NCBI RefSeq assembly: GCF_000970305.1
Contig: NZ_CP009517.1
Coordinates: 4,496,447-4,560,446 of the forward strand
Reading direction: 5' to 3'
Source of the DNA: Methanosarcina barkeri 3
Lineage (GTDB): Archaea; Halobacteriota; Methanosarcinia; Methanosarcinales; Methanosarcinaceae
DNA length: 64,000 bases
Shown here: positions 35,781-45,135 of the stretch, piece by piece
Numbering within the stretch: the stretch's first letter is position 1
Layout of the letters: every line of letters begins with the position of its first letter
The notes under the pieces: model-generated
The model's input: only the letters and a program-made list of their open reading frames with translations
What the model was told of the DNA's origin: nothing
Databases searched by the model: none
Program-made: the position numbers and the translations under genes

Positions 35781-36988
35781 TGATTGACCCGACTTACAGA
35801 AAAAAAATGGTAGTCGTGGAAGGTTCCTATGCTGTGGCCCATTCAGCAAAAGTCTGCCGTCCAAATGTAATTTCAGCTTATCCGATTACTCCTCAGACCC
35901 ACATTGTCGAAAACTTATCTCAGTTTATGGCAGACGGGGAGATCCCTAACTGTGAATATATTAACGTAGAAGCCGAGTTCTCGGCAATTTCTGCCCTTAT
36001 AGGAGCATCAGCCGTAGGCGCAAGAACTTATTCAGCTACAACATCTCAGGGACTTCTGCTCATGCATGAGGCACTTTTTAACACTTCAGGCATGAGGCTT
36101 CCTGTTGTAATGACAGTGGCAAATAGAGCAGTTAGCGCTCCAATCAACATCTGGAACGATCATCAGGACGCAATTGCGCAGAGAGATACAGGCTGGATTC
36201 AGCTCTATGTAGAGGATGTTCAGGAAGCATGTGATACCCTGCCTCAGCTCTACAAGATCGCAGAAGACAATGATATCATGGTTCCGGGTATGGTCTGCAT
36301 GGACGGCTTTATCCTGTCTCATGTTTATGAGCCTGTCATCCTGCTCGAACAGGACCTAACTGACAATTTCCTTCCGACCTTCCAACCCGAAGATATTCTT
36401 GACCCTGAAGACCCTAAAACTTTCGGAGCCTTTGCAGCCCCGGACACCTACGAAGAGTTCAGATATCTCCATGAGCAGGCAATGCAGAAAGCTCTTCCAA
36501 AGATCGAAAGCGTTGCAAAGGAGTTTGAGGAAATCTTTGGTAGATACCACGGAGGGCTTGTTGACGGATACATGCTTGATGATGCCGAAATCGTTATCAT
36601 GTCTATGGGCTCTATTCTCGGAACTATAAAGGACGTTGTTGATGAGTATAGGGCAAGAGGAGAAAAGGTAGGAGTCTTAAAAGTAAGATCCTTCAGACCT
36701 TTCCCGAAAGAGCAGATCCGAGAAGCTATTAAGAATGCACATGTCGTTGTTATACTCGATAAGAATATCTCCATAGGCACAAATGAAGGAGCTCTCTTTA
36801 CCGAAACCAAGTCCTGCCTCTATAACAGTAAGATTCGTATACCAGTTGTAGGCTATACCGTTGGGCACGGAGGCCGCGATATTCGCGTGGAAGATATTGC
36901 AAAGATAATTGAAGAAACCAAAAAAGTTATAAAATCTGGGATTGAAGTCGAAAGTCAATTCCTGAGCCTCAAGGAGGAGTTGCTGTGA
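35780..36988 (+). CDS. porA: pyruvate:ferredoxin oxidoreductase, alpha subunit
   Basis: 402 residues. SAYPITPQTHIVE at the N-terminus is the alpha-chain substrate-binding motif, followed by EAEFSAISALIGASAVGARTYSATTSQG and later VGVLKVRSFRPFP. It forms the catalytic pair with PorB. Start and stop overlap neighbouring genes, as in other four-subunit archaeal Por operons. Confidence 0.96.
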   Translation: MIDPTYRKKMVVVEGSYAVAHSAKVCRPNVISAYPITPQTHIVENLSQFMADGEIPNCEYINVEAEFSAISALIGASAVGARTYSATTSQGLLLMHEALFNTSGMRLPVVMTVANRAVSAPINIWNDHQDAIAQRDTGWIQLYVEDVQEACDTLPQLYKIAEDNDIMVPGMVCMDGFILSHVYEPVILLEQDLTDNFLPTFQPEDILDPEDPKTFGAFAAPDTYEEFRYLHEQAMQKALPKIESVAKEFEEIFGRYHGGLVDGYMLDDAEIVIMSMGSILGTIKDVVDEYRARGEKVGVLKVRSFRPFPKEQIREAIKNAHVVVILDKNISIGTNEGALFTETKSCLYNSKIRIPVVGYTVGHGGRDIRVEDIAKIIEETKKVIKSGIEVESQFLSLKEELL

Positions 36989-37875
36989 GCAAAAACACTC
37001 CACAAACATACATTACGTCTGGGCATAGCGGCTGTGCAGGTTGCTGTGATGCCTTTGCTGCAAAATTCGCACTTATGGGCGCAGGCCCAAACACAATTGT
37101 AGTTAACCCGACAGGCTGCCTGGAAGTCATGTCCACACCTTTCCCGTATTCCTCCTGGCAGGTTCCATGGATCCACTCCCTTTTTGAGAACGCAGGAGCA
37201 GTAGCTTCAGGTGTGGAAGCTGCTTTGAAGGCTCTTGGCAAAAAGGATGATATCAAGGTTATATCAATCGGTGGAGACGGATCTACTATGGATATCGGAC
37301 TTGGCGCCCTTTCAGGTGCATTCGAGAGAGGTCACGACTTTACCTACGTGTGCATGGACAATGAAGCTTATATGAACACTGGAGTCCAGCGCAGCAGTGG
37401 AACACCTTTTGATGCAAGTACCACAACCACTCCAGCCGGAAAAGTTTCCTTTGGAAACCCGCGTCCTAAGAAAAACATGCCTGCTATCATGGTAGCTCAT
37501 GGCTCTCCTTATGTGGCCACAACTTCCATAGGTTTCCCAAGAGACATGATTCGAAAGGTCAAGAAGGCAACTGAAATCGTGGGCCCGACCTATATCCATT
37601 CCCATGCCCCCTGTCCAACAGGCTGGGGTTTTGATACCTCAAAGACCCTGGAAATCGCCAAACTCGCAGTCGAAACCTGCCTCTGGCCCATGTATGAAAT
37701 GGAAAACGGGGAAATTACCCAGGTCAGGAAAGTTAAGGATCCCAGACCAGTCGAGGAGTACCTGAGGGCCCAGAAAAGGTTCAAACACCTCTTCACCATG
37801 GAAGGCGGTGAAGAAGAAATAAAGAAAATCCAGGCTACTGCAGACTGGAACATAAAACACTTCGGACTTCAGTGA
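36985..37875 (+). CDS. porB: pyruvate:ferredoxin oxidoreductase, beta subunit
   Basis: 296 residues. It binds thiamine diphosphate through GGDGSTMDIGLGALSGAFERG..DNEAYMNTG, and a [4Fe-4S] cluster through the N-terminal CAGC and a later Cys. The start GTG at 36985 overlaps porA. It ends the operon. T-rich DNA at 37885-37930 follows as a likely transcription end. Confidence 0.96.
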   Translation: MSKNTPQTYITSGHSGCAGCCDAFAAKFALMGAGPNTIVVNPTGCLEVMSTPFPYSSWQVPWIHSLFENAGAVASGVEAALKALGKKDDIKVISIGGDGSTMDIGLGALSGAFERGHDFTYVCMDNEAYMNTGVQRSSGTPFDASTTTTPAGKVSFGNPRPKKNMPAIMVAHGSPYVATTSIGFPRDMIRKVKKATEIVGPTYIHSHAPCPTGWGFDTSKTLEIAKLAVETCLWPMYEMENGEITQVRKVKDPRPVEEYLRAQKRFKHLFTMEGGEEEIKKIQATADWNIKHFGLQ

Positions 37876-38667
37876 AAACTGAAGTTTTAATTATTTAATT
37901 TTATTTTTTATTGTACTTTTTTAATTTTAATTTATCTCTTTTGATCCATTTTTTGCTTTAGCATCAAAAATGTTACCATATGGAAGCATTTTCATGTAGT
38001 TGTGCATGTTATTCGAGGAATATAATGTTCTTTTTTGATAGATCCTGTCCCAAAACCATGAACTTGGAATAATTACTCTATTTTCTAACATGAAAATAGT
38101 ATAGATTTGGGAATAAAATTGGTTTGGGATGAGCTCATCCAGAATATAACAAAACAGTTACAGGCAATATCGAAAAACTGACTAATTTCTGCAAAATGAA
38201 TAAAATCAAGTTATGAAACTTTGTTGGATAACGAAAATAAAAAAGACTCAGATACTAAATAATACAGGCATCTGTTTTTCAAAGGCCGTTTTTTAAGATA
38301 CCGTTTTTTAAGATACCGTTTTTCGAAGATCGTTTTTTAAGATACCGTTTTTCAAAGACACCGTTTTTACAGATGCCTGGAAATCTAGATACCTTTTAAT
38401 TATATAAAACTACGGATGTACTGAAAATGAAATATAAAATTCTGGAAGTACCGTAAAATGCAAAGAAAGTTGAGATATAAAAGAGAAGAAATTTCCCTTC
38501 TTCATTCAATAAAAATAGAGTTTTGGAAGCATCTTCAATTCATGGGACTCTTAGAATTACTGGAATTAACAAAATTATTATGAGCTTAAAATATAAAAGA
38601 ATGGGGCCTGAATTTGAATATGATGAAAAAGAGAAATTTAACAGAAAAAAATAAGTTACTGGATGAA
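37876..38667. other. 792-bp spacer with a short repeat
   Basis: After the T-rich run downstream of porB, the segment 38042-38140 has a weak inverted pair (TCCCAAAACC and GGTTTGGGA) that might be the remains of a small transposable element. At 38283-38365 units TTTTTTAAGATACCG occur about four times. No gene is recognised. Confidence 0.5.
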
Positions 38668-39195
38668 TTACAGGTCAACAAATGGTAACTGTCTTCTCAG
38701 GTCAGGCAAATAGCCTTCTCTGTGCAGGGCTATTTTATAGTCGCTTATTGTTCTGCATAATTTGCGAGTGTATTTTATGCAGTCGGTACCAACATCTCCC
38801 CTAAATAACAACTTCTCAGTTTTTTCTATGAATTCGGGATAGGTAAAAATAAGCTCCTCTTTGGTGTGCAGGAATAGAGCTGTAAAGTCTCTGTGAATGC
38901 CCATGCTTCTTTTAAGCAGTTCGACATTCAGGTGGTCCTCAGACAGATAGGGATTGAACTTCACAAAAGTATGAAAATCTGCGATATTCTGGTTTAAGGA
39001 GTTAAGAATTGAGTATAGAACGTTGTCAGTCTCCGGAAGGGGAATGTCCGGAAGATCGAGGCAGTCTCCATCAAAAGTCTCATTTTCTTTTATATTTTGA
39101 TCTCGGGTTGTATCACGATCCATTTTATCACCCTGATTGTAACAGTTTACTTTAGTAAATAGCCTGATAGCTTCCATTTTATATAACGGGTTCAA
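38668..39195 (-). CDS. hypothetical protein
   Basis: 175 residues, or 151 if translation starts at MDRDTTRDQ (39123). I do not recognise the family. It is mostly helical and acidic, with four Cys scattered and no membrane segment. Conserved-looking parts are NVLYSILNSLNQNIADFHTFVKFNPYLSEDH and RTISDYKIALHREGYLPDLRRQLP. It stands alone. Codon use is like its neighbours, so it is probably real. Confidence 0.55.
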   Translation of the reverse strand: MNPLYKMEAIRLFTKVNCYNQGDKMDRDTTRDQNIKENETFDGDCLDLPDIPLPETDNVLYSILNSLNQNIADFHTFVKFNPYLSEDHLNVELLKRSMGIHRDFTALFLHTKEELIFTYPEFIEKTEKLLFRGDVGTDCIKYTRKLCRTISDYKIALHREGYLPDLRRQLPFVDL

Positions 39196-39225
39196 TTACT
39201 TACTTTGATATAATTTTTAGAACAC

Positions 39226-39363
39226 TTACTGGACTGGCTTAAGAGCTCTAAATAAATCCATTGTGTTTTGTCTATCGGCGTATCCGTCGCTTCCCCACTC
39301 GAAACGGTTGTACGCGCATGGGTTAGATGCTTCAGATTCCGTTTTTATCTCTACAAATCCAGC
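39226..39363 (-). pseudogene. 46-codon coding remnant
   Basis: Between a TAG (39364-39366) and a TAA (39226-39228) the minus strand reads AGFVEIKTESEASNPC, AYNRFEWGSDGYADRQNT and MDLFRALKPVQ. It is better balanced in composition and more GC-rich than the surrounding spacer, which suggests the tail of a lost gene, perhaps a mobile-element protein. I cannot name the family. Confidence 0.35.
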
Positions 39364-39524
39364 CTAGAGAGGTTTAGTACCGGATCCTGTGGAATTAATC
39401 AATTAAACGTTTAGGCTCTTACATCTCACCATATATAAACTTATGTCTTAATAAAACGGAATAAATATAATTCTAATAATATTATGAAAGATTATGAAAA
39501 ATAATCCTCGAACAGCTACTTAAC

Positions 39525-39618
39525 TAGTACTGGATAAGTACTGGATAAGTACTGGACAAAGTACCGAGTAAGTACTGGATAAGTACTGGACAAAGTACCG
39601 AGTAAGTACTGGATAAGT
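39525..39618. repeat. compound repeat of AGTACTGGATA and GTACTGGACAAAGTACCGAGTA
   Basis: A ~46-bp higher-order unit occurs twice, built of 11-bp subunits AAGTACTGGAT. It lies about 45 bp beyond the znuB stop. Confidence 0.85.
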
Positions 39619-39662
39619 CCATAAATGTCCATTTAAAGCCTGTAAAATAAAACTCAGGATTT

Positions 39663-40487
39663 TTAAGCGCCTGAGTTCTTTATATTCTCGAGTATTTCCA
39701 TCCCGAAAGAAGCAACCCCATACACAAGGCTCAGTACGAGAATAATGGTTGCGCCGGATGGAACATCCAGGGCATATGAAAGACCTATTCCCGTAACGCT
39801 GATCACAGTACCAAAGGCTATGGAAATCAGCATCATACGCTTCAGGTTATAAGTAAATTTACGGCTCAGAGAAGCAGGAATGGTAAGAAGAGCGATTACA
39901 AGGATAATACCCACGACCTTAATGAGCACTACAATTGTTAGAGCAATTATACAGAGAAGGAAAAGGTAAAGCTTCTCGGTAGGAAGACCCTGTACTGTTG
40001 TGAATTCTTCATCAAAACATAAGGTAAGAAATTCTTTGTAAAGTAAATAAACCGCACCTACTATTACTATATCAAGAGCTAGCATAAAATAAAGGTCGGA
40101 GTAGGGAACTGTTAGAATATTTCCGAAAAGGTAAGTCATAAGATCAGGAGCATAGCCAGGGGTTAGATAAACAAAAATTATTCCGAGTGCCATCCCAAGA
40201 GACCAGAGTATGCCTATAGCACTGTCTTCAGGGATTTTAGACTTCTTACTCACTGTTCCCATCACAAGAGCCGAAAGCAAGCTAAAGGGAAGAACTCCGA
40301 ACATAGGATTAATTCCGAGATAATAGCCCAGCCCGACACCTCCAAAGGAAGCATGAGCTATCCCACCACTTATGAAGACTATTTTTTTGACGACAACATA
40401 GACTCCTATAATCCCGCAGGCTATGCTTGCAAGAACTGCGGCTGCAAGAGCGTTCTGGATAAAATTATATTGCAGAAAATCAAACAT
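39663..40487 (-). CDS. znuB: zinc/manganese ABC importer permease
   Basis: A 274-residue membrane protein of the ABC-3 family with about eight hydrophobic helices. Typical segments are [31 protein letters not shown] and [22 protein letters not shown]. It is the last gene of a znuA-znuC-znuB unit on the minus strand. Its ribosome site (ACGGAGAAATAAGA) is part of a 56-bp duplication that starts at the end of znuC. The metal could be Zn or Mn. Confidence 0.9.
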   Translation of the reverse strand: MFDFLQYNFIQNALAAAVLASIACGIIGVYVVVKKIVFISGGIAHASFGGVGLGYYLGINPMFGVLPFSLLSALVMGTVSKKSKIPEDSAIGILWSLGMALGIIFVYLTPGYAPDLMTYLFGNILTVPYSDLYFMLALDIVIVGAVYLLYKEFLTLCFDEEFTTVQGLPTEKLYLFLLCIIALTIVVLIKVVGIILVIALLTIPASLSRKFTYNLKRMMLISIAFGTVISVTGIGLSYALDVPSGATIILVLSLVYGVASFGMEILENIKNSGA

Positions 40488-40492
40488 TCTTA

Positions 40493-40605
40493 TTTCTCCG
40501 TCTGTTTTTCGAATCAGTCCTTTTCGAACAAGTCCTGATCTTCAGGAGTTTCTCCGTCTGTTTTTCGAATCAGTCCTTTTCGAACAAGTCCTGATCTTCA
40601 GGAGT
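40493..40605. repeat. 56-bp tandem duplication between znuC and znuB
   Basis: Two nearly identical copies with offset 56 (for example TCTCCGTCTG at 40495 and 40551). On the minus strand the first copy begins in the last codons of znuC, includes its TGA stop, and the second ends at the Shine-Dalgarno of znuB. The intergenic distance has thus been doubled by copying the gene junction. Confidence 0.93.
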
Positions 40606-41362
40606 TCTCCTCATGGTTTTTCAGCACCCTGTGAGGAATTCCATGAGCGATCAGCTCAACAGGGCACTGGTAGGTAGCTTCAAGATCTTCAACCGGAATT
40701 TCTCTGGAATTGTGATAGTGAAGAGTGCGGTTTAAACAGGCTATTTTGTCGACATAAACAGAAACCGCACTGAGATCATGAGTAACCATAATAACTGCCA
40801 TTTCCTGCTTGAGTCTGCTTAGCAGGCGATAGAGTTCATCCTGCATATGCGGGTCAAGCCCGGAATTAGGTTCGTCCAGAAGCAGAAGTTTAGGGTTCGT
40901 AGCAAGAGCTCTTGCAATAAAGACTCTCTGCCGTTGTCCTCCAGAAAGCTGCCCAATCTGCCGGTCTCTGTACTGAAACATTTCTACAGTTTTAAGGGCT
41001 TCTTCGGCAGCCCTTTTGTCCTCTTCTCGAAATTTCTTCAGAAAACCTGTATGGCTCATCCTGCCTGTAAGCACAACTTCCCAAACACTGATAGGAAAAT
41101 CAAAATCAAAACCTTTGTACTGAGGGACATAGCCTACAAGTTCCCTACTCTTTTCCGGTGGTTTCCCAAAGAGTTTTACATTGCCTCTATAAGGTTTCAA
41201 AAGCCCCAAGAGCACTTTGAGAAATGTAGTCTTTCCTCCCCCATTAGGTCCGATAATCCCAAGCAGTCCATTGGGTTCTTTCAATTCAAAATTGATTGCC
41301 TCAAGAATAGTCTGGGTTCCGTAACGAACCCAGACATCCTTCAGTTCTATAACCTTCTCCAT
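40598..41362 (-). CDS. znuC: zinc/manganese ABC importer ATPase
   Basis: 254 residues with Walker A GPNGGGKTT, LSGGQRQR signature, Walker B LLLLDEPNSGLD and H-loop TH. The QYKGFDFDFPISVWEVVLTGR segment is typical of metal-type (ZnuC/MntB) ATPases. It works with the permease downstream and the binding protein upstream. Confidence 0.92.
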   Translation of the reverse strand: MEKVIELKDVWVRYGTQTILEAINFELKEPNGLLGIIGPNGGGKTTFLKVLLGLLKPYRGNVKLFGKPPEKSRELVGYVPQYKGFDFDFPISVWEVVLTGRMSHTGFLKKFREEDKRAAEEALKTVEMFQYRDRQIGQLSGGQRQRVFIARALATNPKLLLLDEPNSGLDPHMQDELYRLLSRLKQEMAVIMVTHDLSAVSVYVDKIACLNRTLHYHNSREIPVEDLEATYQCPVELIAHGIPHRVLKNHEENS

Positions 41363-41461
41363 TGCCTTTCCTTCAGAATATCGTTTTTATTTACCGGATT
41401 ACGAGCATTTGATATTAAGATAGTACTTGATTTCTGATTAAACCAGGACTCAAGTACTAAT

Positions 41462-41622
41462 TTACTGACTTCATACCTTATTGACTTCATACCTTATTGA
41501 CTTCATACCTTATTGACTTCATACCTTATTGACTTCATACCTTATTGACTTCATACCTTATTGACTTCAACCTTACTGACTTCATACCTTACTGACTTCA
41601 TACCTTACTGACTTCATACTAG
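41462..41622. repeat. 16-bp repeat starting inside the end of znuA
   Basis: On the minus strand the unit is GTATGAAGTCAGTAAG, about ten copies. The first copy is the end of znuA itself: GTA is its last codon (Val) and TGA its stop. Confidence 0.93.
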
Positions 41623-42627
41623 GTTTCTGGCAAAAATATCGGATACATTATCCATATTTGCAACATAATCCTTTGCAAGTGGATCTACAGCTACAACTTC
41701 ACCGCCTATCTCCTTAGCTACGGACTGCGCACTTCCCGTACTGAACTGAGGCTGGACAAAGATGACTTTAACCTGTTTTTCTTTTGCAAGACTTATAACC
41801 TTTGCCAGATCCTGAGCACTCGGCTCTTTTCCTTCAATCTCAACTGGAATCATGGTAAGGTTGTAGTCCGCTGCAAAATAGCCCCAGGAAGGATGATAGA
41901 CCATGAAATTTCTTTCCTTTTTTCCCTCGAGCTTTTCGCGGATCCTTGCATCCAGAGCGTCAAGTTCCTTAAGATAAGCATCTCTATTCTGAGCATAGTA
42001 AGTTTTGTTATCGGGATCTGTTTTGGCGAGTCCCTCATAAATGTTCTCAACCATTATTTTTGCGTTTGCAGGAGATGTCCATATGTGGGGATCCAGTTCA
42101 GTTTCTTCGCTACCTGCTTCAAGTTCCTCTGCATGTTCTTCTGAATGTTCTTCTGCTCCTTCCTCTTCGTGATGATCGTGAGCAGCAAGTTTCCTGAGTT
42201 CGATTCCATTAGAAGAGTTTACTATAAGAGTTCCAGTGTTAATAGATTTGAATCTGTTGATCCAGACTTCCTCAAAGGGCATATCTACACCAACTGTAAC
42301 ATACATACTAGCTTTGCTCACTTCTCCCATCTCTTTAGGAGATGGTTCATAGGTATGAGGGTCTGCTCCTGGAGGAATTATGACAACAGTTTTCACTTTG
42401 TCTCCCCCAACTTTTTCTACAAACTCGGCCTGAGGAACTATACTCACAGCTACGATCACAGACTCGTTCGACCCTGATACTTCAACGTCCTGTACTGTAC
42501 TCTCATTCTCATTAGTTTGGGAGTCGTCCTGACCTGTACAGCCGCTGGCAAAAAGACTCAGACCAACAGTCAAGAGCACTAATAAAGGTAGAATTTTCAG
42601 ACTCATATTGAAATCCCATTTCTTCAT
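41614..42627 (-). CDS. znuA: zinc/manganese ABC importer substrate-binding lipoprotein
   Basis: 337 residues. The lipobox FASGC gives C30 (M8 is an alternative start). The cluster A-I fold shows IVPQAEFVEKVGGDKVKTVVIIPPGADPHTYEPSPKEM with a metal-binding His, a His/Glu-rich loop HDHHEEEGAEEHSEEHAEE at ~147-167 that points to zinc, then DPHIW, YHPSWGYFA and PQFS. First gene of the importer unit. Two probable operator elements lie upstream. Confidence 0.93.
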   Translation of the reverse strand: MKKWDFNMSLKILPLLVLLTVGLSLFASGCTGQDDSQTNENESTVQDVEVSGSNESVIVAVSIVPQAEFVEKVGGDKVKTVVIIPPGADPHTYEPSPKEMGEVSKASMYVTVGVDMPFEEVWINRFKSINTGTLIVNSSNGIELRKLAAHDHHEEEGAEEHSEEHAEELEAGSEETELDPHIWTSPANAKIMVENIYEGLAKTDPDNKTYYAQNRDAYLKELDALDARIREKLEGKKERNFMVYHPSWGYFAADYNLTMIPVEIEGKEPSAQDLAKVISLAKEKQVKVIFVQPQFSTGSAQSVAKEIGGEVVAVDPLAKDYVANMDNVSDIFARNLV

Positions 42628-42764
42628 TTTTCAGTTTTTATTAATTCATGAATATATTTCTGAATGAGATAAGACCAACATTATTCAAAGTCTCTATTAT
42701 CCAAAATCAGTAGGTATTCAAAATTTGGTATGCCCTTAAATTTTTGAATTATTCAGAAAATTTT

Positions 42765-42781
42765 TTTGGTACAATACCAAA
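42765..42781. promoter_or_regulatory. perfect operator-like inverted repeat upstream of znuA
   Basis: TTTGGTA-CAA-TACCAAA, 138 bp upstream of the znuA start and 145 bp beyond the regulator stop. Another TTTGGTA half-site lies at 42724-42730. The same half-site occurs near the regulator's own start (43407-43422). This fits a DtxR/MntR-family operator. Confidence 0.6.
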
Positions 42782-42867
42782 TTTATCTTAAAACCCATAC
42801 TCGGCACTTGATTAGCACTTTAGCTCTTCATTTAGCATTTCATTTGATGTTCCACTTACAAGCATTC

Positions 42868-42957
42868 AATGGTGTTTTTCTTCATGCAAGCAGGTTCAAT
42901 GGTGTTTTTCTTCATGCAGGCAGGTTCAATGGTGTTTTTCTTCATGCAAGCAGTTTT
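42868..42957. repeat. 30-bp repeat, 3 copies, covering the stop of the metalloregulator gene
   Basis: Each unit (minus strand) reads GCTTGCATGAAGAAAAACAC followed by CATTGAACCT, so it encodes CLHEEKHH and the TGA. The copy nearest the gene body is translated. Two more lie downstream. Confidence 0.95.
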
Positions 42958-43375
42958 CATGGCTTATTTCTCCACAAACTCCGAACATCGGGTGTCCCAT
43001 TGAGCTGCAGATTTTATTTATAGCATCCCTGGAGACAAAAGCTTCAAAACGCGAAACTTCACTACACGCTTCCTCCGACGACAGGCCATAGTGGGTTAAA
43101 AGGAGACTAAGAATCCTGTGTCTTCGGATGAGAAATTGTGTATATGCCTCCCCCATTTCCGTTAGATCCACACCCCTATAGGGAATATGATTCAGGTAGC
43201 CTGCACCTGCAAGTTCATTTAAAGTTTTAGTCGTAGTTGAAGGATCGACCTTCAGGACTGAAGAGATCTCTGTGGTTTTTACAGTGCCTCCTTTTTCAAG
43301 AATGAACTTAAGATAATCTATCTTTCTCGGAGAGAGCTCAAGGCCCGTAAATTCAGGATAATTTTGCTCATTCAT
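42926..43375 (-). CDS. DtxR/MntR-like metal-dependent transcriptional regulator
   Basis: 150 residues from the chosen start. Residues ~10-70 are a winged helix (LSPRKIDYLKFILEKGGTVKTTEISSVLKVDPSTTTKTLNELAGAGYL). Residues ~75-135 are a DtxR-type metal and dimerisation domain (RRHRILSLLLTHYGLSSEEACSEVSRFEAFVSRDAINKICSSMGHP) with Glu, His and Cys ligands. A Cys/His tail (CGEISHENCLHEEKHH) ends it. The frame extends to 43450, but MNEQNYPEFTGLELSPRKIDYL is the likely start because a TATA-like AATAATAAATA lies just upstream. It is in line with the znu genes and is the probable regulator of them and of itself. Confidence 0.85.
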   Translation of the reverse strand: MNEQNYPEFTGLELSPRKIDYLKFILEKGGTVKTTEISSVLKVDPSTTTKTLNELAGAGYLNHIPYRGVDLTEMGEAYTQFLIRRHRILSLLLTHYGLSSEEACSEVSRFEAFVSRDAINKICSSMGHPMFGVCGEISHENCLHEEKHH

Positions 43376-43406
43376 ATAGAGAAATATAAAAAACTGGTAT
43401 TTATTA

Positions 43407-43422
43407 TTTGCCACGTACCAAA
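43407..43422. promoter_or_regulatory. second operator-like site at the regulator promoter
   Basis: TTTGCCACGTACCAAA, an imperfect inverted repeat sharing the TACCAAA half-site with the element at 42765. It overlaps the TATA region of the regulator gene, as expected for autoregulation. Confidence 0.45.
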
Positions 43423-43476
43423 TTATGTGATCATTGTTGTACTGTGACAAAATCAGGAAAACAATAGATATAGAAA

Positions 43477-44786
43477 TCAGTAAAAGAAAAGATAAACAGC
43501 AGATGTCAGCAGGAAACTCACAATACCCATCACAGCGCTCCCAAGAGTATTTGACCTGAAGACTTCAGAGGGTTCCAGCTCTGCAAGTTCTCCCAAAATC
43601 CAAAAGAAAGGATCATTGACATGAGAAATTAGAAAAGTACTTGAAGCCATTGAAAGAATAACGATTTCCAGAGGAAGCCCAAGTTCAGGAACCAGGGGTA
43701 GCAAAAGAGAAGGTGCAACAAGCATGGTAACAACCCTTGATTCCTGAACGATTTGAAGAGCTGCGGCAATGAGAAAAGGCACAAGGATATGAGGAAGGCT
43801 CAACTGCAAGAAGAACCTGCCAAGAGTTTCTCCTGCCCCGGTCATGGCAAGGGTCCAAGAGCACCTCCTCCGCAAAGGTCAAGAAGAACAACCCCACTTC
43901 TCCTCACAGCTTTTTCAATCAGTTCCTTCAGTACAAGAGTTCCAAGCTTTCTGCCAGAAAAAATGGAGAGAAGGACTCCTATAAGAAGAGCAATGTTCGG
44001 GTTCCCCAGAAAGGTGAGCACAGAATGAGGATATTCAAAGCCTGTTTGAAGGAGAATAAGGAATAAAGGAAAAAAGATTGGAGAGTAAGCCTCAAGTCGA
44101 CTTGGCTTTTCAGCAGGGTTATTATATATTCCTGAGTTTTCCTGATCTTCAGCTTTTTTTTCTTTGATTCTATTTGAAAAAACTGCAGTTTTAGACTTTT
44201 CTAGATTTTTAGAATACAAGTAGCCTACAATGGAAGTGGGAACTGCGATAAAAAGTCCCGTAATAAAAAGCTTGTTCACGTCAGCCGACAACTCTTCTGC
44301 TGCAGAAATTACTACAGGCGAAGGGTAGACAAGGTTAAACAAGGCAACAGCTCCCAGTGCAAGGATTGTTGCAGTGGAAATTGGGGGGTTATCGAGTCTG
44401 GCAGCCAACTCTTTAGCTATTGGAACAAAGATAACATAGGCAAGAATGTAACACATAAGGGAAACGGAAAAAAGAAAGCCAAGAACATTAAGAGCAAGTA
44501 GAGGATTTCTGGAAAAACGTATAATATCAGAAGCTATTAAGGACATTCCTCCGGTTCCCTGGAGCAGGATTCCAATAATACTTCCACAAGTAATAATAAT
44601 AGCAAAACGAGAAAATACGTTGCCTAATCCCCCAGTTATTGCTTCGACGGTGGCCAGAGGTTCTTCTGCAAGAACTCCTGTAAGAACGGATACAAGGACA
44701 AGACTTAAGAAAGGGTGTAATCTGAGTCCGGCTGTAAAAAATAAGATGAGGAGAAGGGCGAAAAGGAATATGACTACAGGATGCAT
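43477..44786 (-). pseudogene. GntP-family permease, disrupted by one frameshift
   Basis: Two frames together give a ~436-residue gluconate/H+-symporter-like permease. The first (44786 to 43842) runs through about nine membrane helices to VVLLDLCGGGALG and then hits a stop. The second (to 43477) continues with TLAMTGAGETLGRFFLQLSLPHILVPFLIAAALQIVQESRV, the usual GntP C-terminal part. Joining needs one extra base at 43854-43856 (minus-strand CTTGGACCC, where LGT expects GGG ACC). Everything else is intact, so the lesion is recent or a sequencing error. The natural substrate (a sugar acid or hydroxy acid) is not certain. Confidence 0.85.
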
Positions 44787-44806
44787 GTTAGAGCCTGATT
44801 GTTAAT

Positions 44807-45000
44807 CTTTAATGTTAGCTTCAGGAGAGTTTAATGTTAGCTTCAGGAGAGTTTAATGTTAGCTTCAGGAGAGTTTAATGTTAGCTTCAGAAGAGTTTAA
44901 CATTAGCTTCAGAAGAGTTTAATGTTAGTTTCAGGAGAGTTTAATATTAGCTTCAGAAGAGTTTAACATTAGCTTCAGAAGAGTTTAACATTAGCTTCAA
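44807..45000. repeat. 22-bp tandem repeat, ~9 copies
   Basis: Units GTTAGCTTCAGGAGAGTTTAAT or its AGAAGAG/AACATT variants, between the permease start and cheW. The remaining spacer to 45135 has no feature. Confidence 0.95.
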
Positions 45001-45135
45001 GGGAGAACAAATGTTTAAATTTAAATACTTTTCTAAATATTCATTTTGGGAGAAAACTATTTAAGTGAGTTTAAGCTGTCGTTTTCTATGGAATATAGTT
45101 CAGCAAGTTTAAACATTCTCTTTCGTAGAGGCGAT

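Noticed and set aside
38042..38140. Possible IS or MITE remnant with TCCCAAAACC / GGTTTGGGA ends
   Set aside because: The inverted match is only about 9 bp with an indel, and there is no coding content or target duplication. Not enough to call.
39364..39366. In-frame TAG as pyrrolysine codon
   Set aside because: Upstream sequence in that frame shows no continued gene, and nothing here resembles methylamine methyltransferases, the known Pyl proteins.
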